DNA of 62,097 nt from an uncultured Sutterella sp. (GTDB taxonomy: Bacteria > Pseudomonadota > Gammaproteobacteria > Burkholderiales > Burkholderiaceae_F), in assembly GCA_905201055.1 (NCBI GenBank), contig CAJKMT010000003.1:1-62097 (forward strand). Reading direction: 5' to 3'. A program made the translations under genes and the position numbers. Each line of letters starts with the position of its first letter. Positions within the stretch are counted from its first letter, which is position 1. Below are positions 50,228-58,479 of this stretch, piece by piece. The notes under the pieces were generated by a model that had not been told where the DNA came from, searched no databases, and saw nothing but the letters and a program-made list of their open reading frames with translations.

Positions 50228-52552
50228 ATGAGCGAGTACATCAAACGTCTGGCGGGTCCGTTCACGGGGGCGGGGCAGACGACTTTCAGCTTCGGCTTCT
50301 TTACATACGCAGAAGAGGATATCTACGTCGGCACGGCTATGTCCGATGATGAGGCGTCGACTATTCTTGAGCAGGGCGTGGACTACACGGTCACGCTCAA
50401 TTCTGATCAGGATGCTACGCCTGGCGGTTCAATTACTTTGCTTACGCAGGGCGGATTGAAGCAGGGCGAAACGCTGGTCATTGGCTCCTGTCTTGAGTAC
50501 GTCAAAAACATTGAGCTGACGAACTACAGCCGCTTCCCGCCTGAAATGATCAACACCGAGTTCAACCGGATTGTGATCATGATCCAGCAGATTGTGGAAG
50601 AGACGGGGCGCACGCTCAAAGTACCGGCTACGTCTTCTGAAACGCCTGACGATATGATTGAACGGCTTTTGGCTGCGCAATCCCAAGCCCAGGCGAGCGC
50701 TGATGCGGCTGCGGCTTCTGCTCAGGCGGCGGCTGACAGTGCAACCGAGGCTGAGCAAATCAAGGATCAAACGGCAGAATACGCCGAGGCGGCGGCAGTG
50801 ATTGAGCCCTATGCTGCTGATCTCCAAGACGTGGCAGACAATATCGACGCAGTGGCGGCTGTCGGTGATGCCGACAATATGGCAGCCATCTTGACGCTCT
50901 CGCCAAACGTCGCTAAAATCCTCTCGGTCTCCCAGTACAAAGACCAGATTGTTGCGGTCGGCAACAACATTGATGACGTGATCCAAGTCGCTGGCGAGCT
51001 GGACAAAATCCCAGGCTACCTGCAAACCATGCAGGGCTATGTCGCGAGCGCCTCGCAGTCGGTCTCGGATGCGGCGGCACAGGTTGCCATTGCTAAGGAC
51101 TGGGCAATCAAAACCAATGGCGCGGTTGAAAACGGTGAGTATTCTGCCAAGTATTGGGCGCAGCAGGCGCAGGTGACTAAGGGTCAGGCTGATGCCGTTT
51201 TGAGTCAGGTCCAGGCGGCAGGCTCCAGCGCCACTTCTGCCATTTCGGCTGCACAAGCAACCGCTGTCCAGGCGGTCGAAGACGAAGGCGAAGACCAGCA
51301 AACGGCTATTGCCTCCGCAGGTCAAACTCAAACGGCGGCTGTCAATTCGGCAGGCAGTACGCAGGTTTCTGCGGTCAACACTGCCGGTTCTAATCAGGTC
51401 GATGCAGTTGAGGCGACAGGTACTGCTCAGAAAGGCTTGGTTACCGCTGAAGGCACAAAGCAGGTCGGGCTCGTGGCGTCCAAGGGTACGGAGCAGGTTT
51501 CCGCTGTCGGCACCGCAGGCACCAGCGCCGTGCAGTCTGTCAACACGGCTAAGACTGAAGCTCTGTCCGCAGTAGAAGGCAGTGTGCAGTTGGCGTCCGA
51601 TTGGGCTGAAAAGCTCGATGGTCCGGTCGAAGAGGGTAAGTTCTCTGCAAAATACTGGGCGCAACAAGCATCTCAAGGTCAGCTCCAGGCAAACTGGGCT
51701 GAAACCAATCCTGACGCCTTAACCTACATTCAAAACAAGCCTACGCTCGGAGCGCTCTCCAGTAAGGACAAAGTAGCGTATGCAACCGACATTACCGGCA
51801 CGCCTGATCTTTCTGTCTACTTGACGACTACGGCGGCAGGGCAAACATATCTCACTCAGACTGCCGCTGCTCAAACCTACCTCGCCAAGACTGATGCAAC
51901 CGCTACTTACCTGACTAAGACAGACGCGGCTTCCACTTATCAGCCTGCTGGCAGTTACGCCGCTGCGACGCACTCGCACGTGACGGGCGATATTACCAAT
52001 TTAAGCTCTTTCAAACCTGCTACGGCTGGCGCAGCAGACAAACTCGCCACGGCTAGATCAATCGCCCTGAGCGGTGCATTGACAGCACAGGCACAGAGTT
52101 TTGATGGTTCGGCGAATATCACTTTCAATGTGACGGCGGTCGCTGGCGCCAACGTCACGGGCACGGTTCCTGCCGCAACGAAGGCTACGCAAGATGCCAA
52201 TGGTTCGGTGATTCATTCGACATACGCGAAGCTAGCCGGAGCTGCATTCACGGGCACGGTCACGGTTGGTGGTGCTGAAGTGGTGGTTACCACTGACATT
52301 ACGGATATGCTCACGCAAACGGTGGCGGCAAGTACCTACGCGCCTCTGGCCTCGCCTGCTTTATCTGGTACGCCTACGGCGCCCACGGCGGCTAAGGGTA
52401 CAAATACCACGCAGATTGCTACCACTGCCTTCGTGCAGGCGGCGATGGGTGACGTGCAGGACGATACGGCGGCGGCAATTCTCCAGGCTTTCCAAGACTT
52501 CGCAGACGAGCATGGGATCTCAGTTCCCGAAACAACCGATACGGAGGGTTAA
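50228..52552 (+). CDS. Tail-fibre protein
   Basis: A 774-residue fibre. The N-terminal domain (about residues 1-140) has the podovirus tail-fibre opening (RLAGPFTGAGQTTFSFGFF) that binds the tail. It is followed by a long Ala/Gln-rich coiled shaft, two copies of an AKYWAQQA module (near residues 310 and 475), eight 11-residue repeats (364-451), 10-residue repeats around 540-580, and the common fibre segment GTPTAPTAAKGTNTTQIATTAF near the end. It recognises the host surface. It sits between terminase and portal genes, preceded by late motif copy 1. Confidence 0.8.
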   Translation: MSEYIKRLAGPFTGAGQTTFSFGFFTYAEEDIYVGTAMSDDEASTILEQGVDYTVTLNSDQDATPGGSITLLTQGGLKQGETLVIGSCLEYVKNIELTNYSRFPPEMINTEFNRIVIMIQQIVEETGRTLKVPATSSETPDDMIERLLAAQSQAQASADAAAASAQAAADSATEAEQIKDQTAEYAEAAAVIEPYAADLQDVADNIDAVAAVGDADNMAAILTLSPNVAKILSVSQYKDQIVAVGNNIDDVIQVAGELDKIPGYLQTMQGYVASASQSVSDAAAQVAIAKDWAIKTNGAVENGEYSAKYWAQQAQVTKGQADAVLSQVQAAGSSATSAISAAQATAVQAVEDEGEDQQTAIASAGQTQTAAVNSAGSTQVSAVNTAGSNQVDAVEATGTAQKGLVTAEGTKQVGLVASKGTEQVSAVGTAGTSAVQSVNTAKTEALSAVEGSVQLASDWAEKLDGPVEEGKFSAKYWAQQASQGQLQANWAETNPDALTYIQNKPTLGALSSKDKVAYATDITGTPDLSVYLTTTAAGQTYLTQTAAAQTYLAKTDATATYLTKTDAASTYQPAGSYAAATHSHVTGDITNLSSFKPATAGAADKLATARSIALSGALTAQAQSFDGSANITFNVTAVAGANVTGTVPAATKATQDANGSVIHSTYAKLAGAAFTGTVTVGGAEVVVTTDITDMLTQTVAASTYAPLASPALSGTPTAPTAAKGTNTTQIATTAFVQAAMGDVQDDTAAAILQAFQDFADEHGISVPETTDTEG
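51317..51580 (+). repeat. Eight 11-residue repeats in the fibre shaft
   Basis: Beginning at residue 364 the protein follows units AGQTQTAAVNS, AGSTQVSAVNT, AGSNQVDAVEA, TGTAQKGLVTA, EGTKQVGLVAS, KGTEQVSAVGT, AGTSAVQSVNT and AKTEALSAVEG: G/T at position 2-3, hydrophobic at 9. Hendecad spacing points to a trimeric coiled-coil or beta-helical shaft. Confidence 0.75.
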
Positions 52553-52933
52553 ATGGCAACGGCAGAGCAAACAGTAAGTGCGGTGCTAGAGAGCACAAAT
52601 AAGCGCTATGTTGTGGAAACTGGAACAAGTGAAGATGGGGCGATTCGATATACACGTTTTAGTGACGGATACCTGATTATTGAGGGAGATTGTGTTGCGC
52701 CTGCTGGTATAGCAACAATGAGTTTGCCAGTTTCGTTTAGCAACACGAATTATTTGATTGTTGGTACTACTCATGCTGAAGGTTCTAGTAGCGCCGTAAA
52801 CGGTTTTAAGGTGGACTACACAAAGAAAACGGAATCGAGTTTTCAATACATTCTTTCTTACGCATCGAACGGTACTGGTTACGGAGGAGAGGGAACATTA
52901 TTTAGCTTCATCGCCAAAGGCTTCGCCGCTTAA
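52553..52933 (+). CDS. Tail-fibre tip protein (gp53-like fold, inferred)
   Basis: A 126-residue protein starting directly at the tail-fibre stop. It is beta-rich, with FSDGYLIIEGDC, then SLPVSFSNTNYLIVGT and a SFQYILSYASNG segment; this matches the pattern of distal fibre domains (gp53-like, phage tail tip) usually fused to fibre proteins. As a separate gene it could be the exchangeable receptor-binding tip. Fold assignment is from pattern only. Confidence 0.55.
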   Translation: MATAEQTVSAVLESTNKRYVVETGTSEDGAIRYTRFSDGYLIIEGDCVAPAGIATMSLPVSFSNTNYLIVGTTHAEGSSSAVNGFKVDYTKKTESSFQYILSYASNGTGYGGEGTLFSFIAKGFAA

Positions 52934-52936
52934 CCT

Positions 52937-52962
52937 TAGCCCCTCAACCGAGGGGCGTTTTT
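52937..52962 (+). terminator. Terminator after the fibre-tip gene
   Basis: Stem GCCCCTC / GAGGGGC, loop AACC, followed by GTTTTT; ends the tail-fibre transcription unit. Confidence 0.8.
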
Positions 52963-53256
52963 CTATTCGCAGCGGAAGTTCACGGTAGAAGTGGCGTTTG
53001 TTCCGTAGTATCCAACGGTAACGCCGTCTTTGACGTAACTGTCAAGAATAACCGCCTCCATGCCTTGTTTTTGGCAGTAGGCATGAGCATGCTTAATCAT
53101 TTCTATGCGTAAAAGGCCTGCATTGTCTGTCCAATACGATTCACCGGCCATTGTGTAATTGCCATTTCCAATAGAGACGATTTCCGGTTCGTAGGCCATG
53201 ATTTGGCAACCGGATAAAAGAACGATTGAAGCAAGAGCAAGAGTAAGTCTTTTCAT
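52963..53256 (-). CDS. Predicted lipoprotein moron (97 aa)
   Basis: A 97-residue lipoprotein with a type II signal sequence (MKRLTLALASIVLLSGC, lipidated Cys17) and a short beta-rich mature part with two further Cys. It is on the strand opposite to the late genes, with its own promoter region 53257-53290, so it may be expressed in the lysogen. Phage lipoproteins of this size often block superinfection or alter the host surface; this is inference from class. Confidence 0.6.
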   Translation of the reverse strand: MKRLTLALASIVLLSGCQIMAYEPEIVSIGNGNYTMAGESYWTDNAGLLRIEMIKHAHAYCQKQGMEAVILDSYVKDGVTVGYYGTNATSTVNFRCE

Positions 53257-53290
53257 TTTCCACCTCAGATGTTTCTCTCAGTTTATCGCC

Positions 53291-53304
53291 TGTGCGCGTG
53301 TGCA
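53291..53304 (+). promoter_or_regulatory. Prophage late motif, copy 2
   Basis: TGTGCGCGTGTGCA, 26 bases before the GNAT start. A hairpin GGGATT-CAC-AATCCC at 53312-53326 lies between motif and start codon. Confidence 0.55.
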
Positions 53305-53330
53305 GGCAACAGGGATTCACAATCCCCAGC

Positions 53331-53780
53331 ATGAAACTGAAAGCTATTTCCTTTAACGAACTCTTCGATCATCCGCTCTTTGCCGATCTCTGCATTGAGT
53401 ACGCCAAAGAAAGCGGCAACAAGGATCTTGGTTTGGGTCTGCCTAATACGGCGCTGTATGAGGCACTGGAGGGCGCAGGACGCGCTTTTTGTGTCGGTGC
53501 TTTTGTGGCTGATGAAATGGTGGGATTTGCGGTTCTCATGGTCAATGAGCATCCGCACTACTCAAAAGATATTGGCGTCTGCGATGCGATTTTCGTCAGG
53601 AAAGACTACCGAAGAGGTCCGACTGGGCTGAAGCTCATCCGAAGAGTTCAGGAAATGGCGAAGGGAAAAGGTCTGCCGGGCGTGTACTTCACGGCGCCTG
53701 CACACTCAAGATTGTCACTGCTTTTTGCCAAGGTGTTCAAAGAGACTGATCGGACATACTGGGCAAAGACTAAGGAGTAA
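53331..53780 (+). CDS. Phage GNAT-type acetyltransferase
   Basis: A 149-residue GNAT-fold protein: VFVADE-like core strand (GAFVADEMVGFAVLMVNE), the acetyl-CoA region RKDYRRGPTGLKLIRRV and a final strand with VYFTAPAHSRLSLLFAKVF. Podoviral GNAT genes of unknown substrate occur near structural genes. The start at 53331 is used because the in-frame ATG at 53292 lies inside the late motif. Substrate unknown; a virion or host-modifying role is possible. Confidence 0.65.
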   Translation: MKLKAISFNELFDHPLFADLCIEYAKESGNKDLGLGLPNTALYEALEGAGRAFCVGAFVADEMVGFAVLMVNEHPHYSKDIGVCDAIFVRKDYRRGPTGLKLIRRVQEMAKGKGLPGVYFTAPAHSRLSLLFAKVFKETDRTYWAKTKE

Positions 53781-53785
53781 GAAAA

Positions 53786-54072
53786 ATGGGGATTGGTGGA
53801 GCTATTTTAGGTGCCGCTTTACTAGCATCGTCTGTTGCGAGCAATCGTGCGGCAAATAAGCAGGCACGCGTCAAGCCGAGCGCCAGCAACAGCAAGTGGC
53901 TGAACAGGCTCGCGCCGATGAGCGCCGTCAAAACCAAAACAGCGCGGACATTGCCGGTATTTTGGAAAACAACATTAACTCCGCTCTGTCGGGTGGCAGT
54001 ACGCTCTTGACGGGCGCAGGCGGCGTCTCGAACAGCCAATTGAATCTGGGCGCCGGCAATAAGCTGGGCTAA
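53786..54072 (+). pseudogene. Small virion-associated protein gene with frameshift
   Basis: The opening MGIGGAILGAALLASSVASN and the sequence to 53859 read in one frame; from about 53863 the sense continues in the -1 frame (QAERQQQQVAEQARADERRQ...) to a stop at 54070-54072, ending STLLTGAGGVSNSQL. The Ala/Gln/Arg-rich helix and STLLTGAxGV ending are usual for small podovirus structural proteins. Restoring one base in CACGCGTC (53866-53872) would join the halves into about 95 residues. No good slippery site is seen. Confidence 0.65.
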
Positions 54073-54095
54073 AGAAGTAAGTGGGGTGAGTGATT

Positions 54096-55790
54096 ATGGA
54101 TCGCAAGGATTTGCGTGATTCAATTCTGCGCCGCTGGACGCAGTTGAAGCAGGAGCGCGAGCCGTATCTGTCGCAGTGGCTTGCGATTTCGGAACTCATC
54201 ACGCCTGCTTCGGGCAAGTTTCTCGACTTAAGCACAGGTCATAATGACGTTGCTCGCGGTCGCTGGAATCGTATTTACAACAATACAGCGACCAGGGCGG
54301 CAAACATTCTCTCTGCCGGCTTGATGAGCGGCATGACTGATCCGAGTTCCCAGTGGTTTGCACTGACGACGGGTGATCCTGATCTGGACGCCAACACCTC
54401 CACGAAGGTGTGGATGGATCAAGTTCAGCGCATTCTTGAAATGGCGTTTCAGCGTACAAACACCTACCAGGCTTTGCATCACGGCTGGCGCGAAGTAGGC
54501 ACTATGGGCGTGCTCGCTAACGTCATTATTGAAGATCCCATAGACGGCTTCTATTGCAATCCTCTGGTGGCGGGCGAATACTGCATCGGCACGAACTACA
54601 AAGGTCAGCCTGATACGCTTTATCGCCGTTTCACAATGACTGTCGGTCAGCTTATGCAACGCTACGGGCGCAGCGGTTTGCCGTCCTCAATCGTCAACGA
54701 GTACGACCAAAACCATTACGACCACAAATACCGCTTGATCCATGCGATTGAGCCTCGCTTTGATCGTGATACCCGTAAGCAAGACAATCTCAATATGCCG
54801 TGGCGCTCTGTCATTCTCCTTTTAGGCGATGACGAAAAGAATTGCGGCATTTTGGAAGAGTCGGGCTATAACGAGTTTCCTGCGGTTGTGGGGCGCTGGG
54901 GCGCGTCGGCTTCTGACGTTTACTCTGAAGAGGCACCTGGCATGGTGGCGCTTGGTGATGTGCGCCAGCTCAATCACCAGGAATTGCAAAAGGGCAATGC
55001 CATTGACTACGCCGTCGAGCCGCCGTTGATCCTGCCGACTGATGCCAAGGACAATCCCATTGACTTCCTCCCCGGCGGGCGCTCCTATATCAATATGCCC
55101 GGCACAAACAATCAGGTGCAGTCTGCCTGGAATGTTCCGCTCAACATTACGCCGATTGCCCAGAATATTGCCGAGGTCCAGGAACGCATCAACCAGGCTT
55201 TTAACGTCGATATGTTCCTCATGTTCGCGGGCGCCGCGCGCGCCAACATGACGGCGACTGAAGTGGCTGAACGGCACGAAGAGAAACTGATGATGCTCGG
55301 TCCTGTGCTTTCTCGTCTTAACAACGAAGTGTTGAAACCCTTGATCGAGCGTGCGTTCAATATCCTCCAGCGTGCTGGGCAAATCCCGCCTCCGCCGCCT
55401 GAATTGCAGGGGCAGTCTTTGAGCATTGAGTACACCTCCATGTTGGCTCGCTCTCAGCGTGCTATCCGTGCCCAGTCCTTAACAAACTTCTTGGGCATGG
55501 TGGGACAGGTTGCACAGTTCAAGCCCGAAGTGCTCAACAAGATCAATGCCTTCCAGGTTGCCAATGAGTTCGCCGATTACTTCAGCGTAGCGCCCTCGAT
55601 CCTGGTGCCCGATGATGAAGCCAATGCTCAGCTTCAGGCACAGCAGCAGGCGCAGGCTCAAGCCGCTCAGGGCGAACAGGCGGCGCAGTCCATTGATGCC
55701 CTGTCCAAACTCGGCAGAGTCCCTGCGGGCGGCGAAACTATGGCTGGTCAGGCTATTGAAAACCTCCAACAAATGGGCGGTGGATTTTAA
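54096..55790 (+). CDS. Portal (head-tail connector) protein
   Basis: A 564-residue head-to-tail connecting protein of the podovirus family (Head-tail_con). Typical early segments WRIYNN-like (RWNRIYNNTATRAANILSAGLMSG) and NVPLNITPIAQNIAEVQERI, the dodecameric portal core, are seen. The C-terminal ~60 residues are Gln/Ala-rich. The start at 54096 follows GTGGGGTGAG; an in-frame GTG is at 54090. Confidence 0.85.
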   Translation: MDRKDLRDSILRRWTQLKQEREPYLSQWLAISELITPASGKFLDLSTGHNDVARGRWNRIYNNTATRAANILSAGLMSGMTDPSSQWFALTTGDPDLDANTSTKVWMDQVQRILEMAFQRTNTYQALHHGWREVGTMGVLANVIIEDPIDGFYCNPLVAGEYCIGTNYKGQPDTLYRRFTMTVGQLMQRYGRSGLPSSIVNEYDQNHYDHKYRLIHAIEPRFDRDTRKQDNLNMPWRSVILLLGDDEKNCGILEESGYNEFPAVVGRWGASASDVYSEEAPGMVALGDVRQLNHQELQKGNAIDYAVEPPLILPTDAKDNPIDFLPGGRSYINMPGTNNQVQSAWNVPLNITPIAQNIAEVQERINQAFNVDMFLMFAGAARANMTATEVAERHEEKLMMLGPVLSRLNNEVLKPLIERAFNILQRAGQIPPPPPELQGQSLSIEYTSMLARSQRAIRAQSLTNFLGMVGQVAQFKPEVLNKINAFQVANEFADYFSVAPSILVPDDEANAQLQAQQQAQAQAAQGEQAAQSIDALSKLGRVPAGGETMAGQAIENLQQMGGGF

Positions 55791-55834
55791 AAAGTTTTGA
55801 CAGTTGCAGAGTAGTTCTCTGATGCTCCTCAGTT

Positions 55835-55869
55835 GCCGGATTTGCTCCTAAGCGGTCCGGCTCTTTTTT
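55835..55869 (+). terminator. Terminator after portal gene
   Basis: Stem GCCGGA / TCCGGC (with inner GCT / AGC), then TTTTTTTT. Immediately after comes late motif copy 3, so transcription probably restarts here. Confidence 0.75.
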
Positions 55870-55870
55870 T

Positions 55871-55884
55871 TGTGCGCGTGTGCA
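55871..55884 (+). promoter_or_regulatory. Prophage late motif, copy 3
   Basis: TGTGCGCGTGTGCA followed by CGTTTTCG, directly behind the portal terminator and 26 bases before the next start codon. This placement is the best evidence that the motif is a promoter element. Confidence 0.6.
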
Positions 55885-55910
55885 CGTTTTCGTCTCTGAC
55901 AATTCCTCAC

Positions 55911-56246
55911 ATGAAACAAAGAGACCCTTTTGATTTAGCCGCGATTGAAAAAGATCGCGAAGAACTTGAGTTTGAGCGCCAGCGGGCGATTACCCGCATT
56001 CGCCTCTTACTCAAAAACGTTATGCAAGACAAAGACGGGCGCGAGCTCGTGTTCTTCATGCTCGATCTTTCCCAGTGTGACACGGTGTCTTTTAACACCA
56101 ACGCGCTGACGATGGCTTTCAACGAAGGCCGTCGATCCTACGGCATTGATCTCAAGCGTCTCATTGATCCTGAACTTTACCAACTCATGTTGAAGGAAAG
56201 TTATGAGCGAACAAGAAACAAGCGCAGCAGCCGAAACGACAAATGA
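55911..56246 (+). CDS. Bbp19-like phage structural protein
   Basis: A 111-residue helical protein (RDPFDLAAIEKDREELE, later DGRELVFFMLDL and FNTNALTMAFNEGRRSYGIDL). The NEGRR segment and length match Bbp19 of Bordetella phage BPP-1 and relatives, a capsid-cluster protein of unclear role. It overlaps the scaffold gene by 44 bases. The ATG at 55911 is used since the frame-opening codon lies in the late motif region. Confidence 0.65.
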   Translation: MKQRDPFDLAAIEKDREELEFERQRAITRIRLLLKNVMQDKDGRELVFFMLDLSQCDTVSFNTNALTMAFNEGRRSYGIDLKRLIDPELYQLMLKESYERTRNKRSSRNDK

Positions 56247-56931
56247 AGCGGGCGCCAACGGCGGGGAAAACGGGCAAGCCACACCCGCCGCACCGGCAGG
56301 TCAGCAACCTCAAGTCGCAGGGACAGAAAACCTGCTGACAGAGGCTAAAGACTCTGACGGCGAAGGTTCCGAAGGGAAAGCCGATGAAACGAAAGCTCAA
56401 GGCGGTGAAGAGAAATCCGAAGAAGGCGAAAAGAAGGAAGAGGTCAAAGAAGGCGCTCCCGAGCAGTACGCGGATTTCAAAGTTCCCGAAGGCGTTGAGT
56501 TCGATGATCAGGTGATCGGCTCTTTCAAGGACGTGGCGAAGGAACTCAATTTGAGCCAAAAGCAAGCCCAGCACCTTTTAGATAAGTGTGCGCCGGTCAT
56601 TGCTCAACGCCAGATTGAACAGATTAAAGCCGTTTCTGATCAGTGGGTGGAGCGTTCCAAGACTGATAAGGAAATCGGGGGCGAAAACTGGACGCGCGCG
56701 GCAAGTGACATTGCCCGTGTACGCGACAAGTTTAGCGTGGGCGCCGACGGCAAAGTCGATCCTGACATTCAGGAATTTATGAGTCTGCCTATCGGTAACC
56801 ATCCCGGGCTTTTGAAGTTACTTGCCCGTGTCGGTCGAGCTTTTGGCGAGGCTGATTTTCCGCGCGGTTCTGTGGACCATGACGGAAAAGTCACGCCTGC
56901 TCAGTTTTATGAATCTGCTTCTAAAAAGTGA
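56203..56931 (+). CDS. Capsid scaffold-like protein
   Basis: A 242-residue acidic protein: a Glu/Ala/Lys-rich disordered N-terminus (about residues 1-85), then a helical C-terminal half with VGEFDDQVI-like and LSQKQAQHLLDKCA segments. Size, charge and position right before the major capsid gene fit a scaffold. Overlaps the Bbp19-like gene. Confidence 0.7.
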   Translation: MSEQETSAAAETTNEAGANGGENGQATPAAPAGQQPQVAGTENLLTEAKDSDGEGSEGKADETKAQGGEEKSEEGEKKEEVKEGAPEQYADFKVPEGVEFDDQVIGSFKDVAKELNLSQKQAQHLLDKCAPVIAQRQIEQIKAVSDQWVERSKTDKEIGGENWTRAASDIARVRDKFSVGADGKVDPDIQEFMSLPIGNHPGLLKLLARVGRAFGEADFPRGSVDHDGKVTPAQFYESASKK

Positions 56932-56940
56932 GGTTGAAAT

Positions 56941-57963
56941 ATGTCTGGTTTAATCGCAGATGGACAAGCGTTGACTTTGGCTGACTACGAAAGCCTGGTT
57001 AATGACAAGGATGTAAGCCGAAAGGTTTTGATTAACACGATTCGCGACTATATGCCGTTCTTTGATCAAGGCATTGTCTTGGCTGGTAATAACGGCGACA
57101 GCGATAAGGGTCAAATCATCACGAAGTACCCTGAAGGTCAAAAGCGCGGATACAACGAAGGTTGGCAGTCCGAAGAGGTCCTCGGCTCTGAAGCTCGCTA
57201 CGGCTCCTGCATGATCCGCACGCGTAGCGTGGTTGACAGCGCTCTTTACAACACCCGTAAGCCGGGTGAACGCGAAACGTGGCGTCTCCGCAAGGATCAG
57301 GGCTTTATGCGTGGCTTGGCTCGCTCTGCCGTGAAATCCGTTTTCTATGGTGATGAAGCTGCTAATGCCCGCGACATTAAGGGCTTGGCTAACTTGGTTG
57401 TGCCGAGCAACGTCGCTTTTGGTGGTCGCATTATCGACGCTGGCGGTACGACGGCTGATAAGGAAGCCTCCATTTGGTTGATCAATTGGCGTCCTGACGG
57501 TGCTTACATGTTCTATCCGCAAGGCGGCGAAGGTCCTGGTCTTCAAGTCCGTGATATGAAAGAACAGTACGTGACGGATAAGAACGGCATGGACTACCTT
57601 GGCTTGGTCACTGAATTTGCTTGGGACATTGGTGTGGCTTTGTACGATCCTGAATGCGTGGCTCGTATCGCCAACATTGATACCACGAAGTTGAGCAAGA
57701 AGAACAGCACTGCTACTTCTGCTGACTTGATCGACTTGATGACTCAAGCCTTGGAAATGATGCCTGATGACAATTCCGGCAAACTGGCTTTCTACATGAA
57801 CGACACGCTGCGCTCTGTGCTGCGCCGTCAAATCGCCAACAAGGACAATGTGTTCCTCAACATGGGCGAAGTTGCCGGTCGCGAAGTTCTCAAGTTTGGT
57901 GATGTTCCGGTTCACAAGTTGGGCTCCGACGTTCTGTTGAATACGGAAGCGGTCTTGTCTTAA
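56941..57963 (+). CDS. Major capsid protein
   Basis: A 340-residue capsid protein, nine bases after the scaffold gene, with the BPP-1-type opening (IRDYMPFFDQGIVLAGNNGD). HK97-fold capsids of podoviruses have this size. The gene has a noticeably uniform, GC-balanced codon use, as expected for a highly expressed virion gene. Confidence 0.82.
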   Translation: MSGLIADGQALTLADYESLVNDKDVSRKVLINTIRDYMPFFDQGIVLAGNNGDSDKGQIITKYPEGQKRGYNEGWQSEEVLGSEARYGSCMIRTRSVVDSALYNTRKPGERETWRLRKDQGFMRGLARSAVKSVFYGDEAANARDIKGLANLVVPSNVAFGGRIIDAGGTTADKEASIWLINWRPDGAYMFYPQGGEGPGLQVRDMKEQYVTDKNGMDYLGLVTEFAWDIGVALYDPECVARIANIDTTKLSKKNSTATSADLIDLMTQALEMMPDDNSGKLAFYMNDTLRSVLRRQIANKDNVFLNMGEVAGREVLKFGDVPVHKLGSDVLLNTEAVLS

Positions 57964-57991
57964 TCGAGAGATAGAAAAGGAGGATTGAAAA

Positions 57992-58420
57992 ATGTTGGAT
58001 TTGGAATTAGTCCTTTTTGAAAACAAGTCCGTTGCCGCCGCCATTACGTCTGACGCAATTGACTTCAAGCAGGAAAAACCGAACACGGGTTCCTACACCG
58101 ATCCCATGTTTGTCGTGGTGAATTTCCCGACGGCTGGTACTGGCGCCGGTGATACAAACTCTGTGGTGTTCAATATCCAAGACTGCGATACCGAAGGCGG
58201 TTCTTATAAGACTATCGCCTCTACGGGCAAGATTGCAGGCGTGGATTTGAAGGACAATGTGGTGATCCCGATGCCGGTTCGCCATCGTCGCTATGTGAAG
58301 GTAACGACTACTGTTGCCGGTACGGTGACGGGTACTGCCTCGGCTTACATTACCAATGCACCTGATCTTCCGATGGAATATCAAAAGGTTGGCATTGATA
58401 TTTTGCCGACGGCTGACTAA
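57992..58420 (+). CDS. Bbp16-like capsid cement (decoration) protein
   Basis: A 142-residue beta-rich protein (LELVLFENKSVAAAITSDAI onward, ending PDLPMEYQKVGIDILP). It matches the Bbp16 cement-protein layout of BPP-1, a jelly-roll trimer that stabilises the capsid. Strong SD (GGAGG) 6-8 bases upstream, right behind the major capsid gene, so it should be made in large amounts. Confidence 0.75.
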   Translation: MLDLELVLFENKSVAAAITSDAIDFKQEKPNTGSYTDPMFVVVNFPTAGTGAGDTNSVVFNIQDCDTEGGSYKTIASTGKIAGVDLKDNVVIPMPVRHRRYVKVTTTVAGTVTGTASAYITNAPDLPMEYQKVGIDILPTAD

Positions 58421-58447
58421 CCGCTTGATCTGACTGGAAGAGGAGGA

Positions 58448-58475
58448 GGGGGCTTTTAATCGAGCCCCCTTATTT
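58448..58475 (+). terminator. Terminator-like hairpin before the tail adaptor gene
   Basis: Stem GGGGGCT / AGCCCCC (58448-58454 with 58463-58469), loop TTTAATCG, then TTATTTAT. It lies directly before the ATG at 58480, so downstream genes may be expressed by read-through after partial termination, lowering tail-gene output relative to capsid. Confidence 0.65.
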
Positions 58476-58479
58476 ATAT

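Noticed and set aside
50429..51676. Long antisense open frame across the tail-fibre gene
   Set aside because: It mirrors the repeats of the real fibre gene, has no ribosome-binding site, and the sense-strand protein has clear family features.
50228..52933. Diversity-generating retroelement near the tail fibre (as in Bordetella phage BPP-1)
   Set aside because: No reverse transcriptase gene, no template/variable repeat pair and no A-biased repeat was found in the window. A DGR could still lie to the right.
56950..58086. Long antisense open frame across the capsid genes
   Set aside because: A shadow of the regular codon pattern of the major capsid gene; no start signals or domain.
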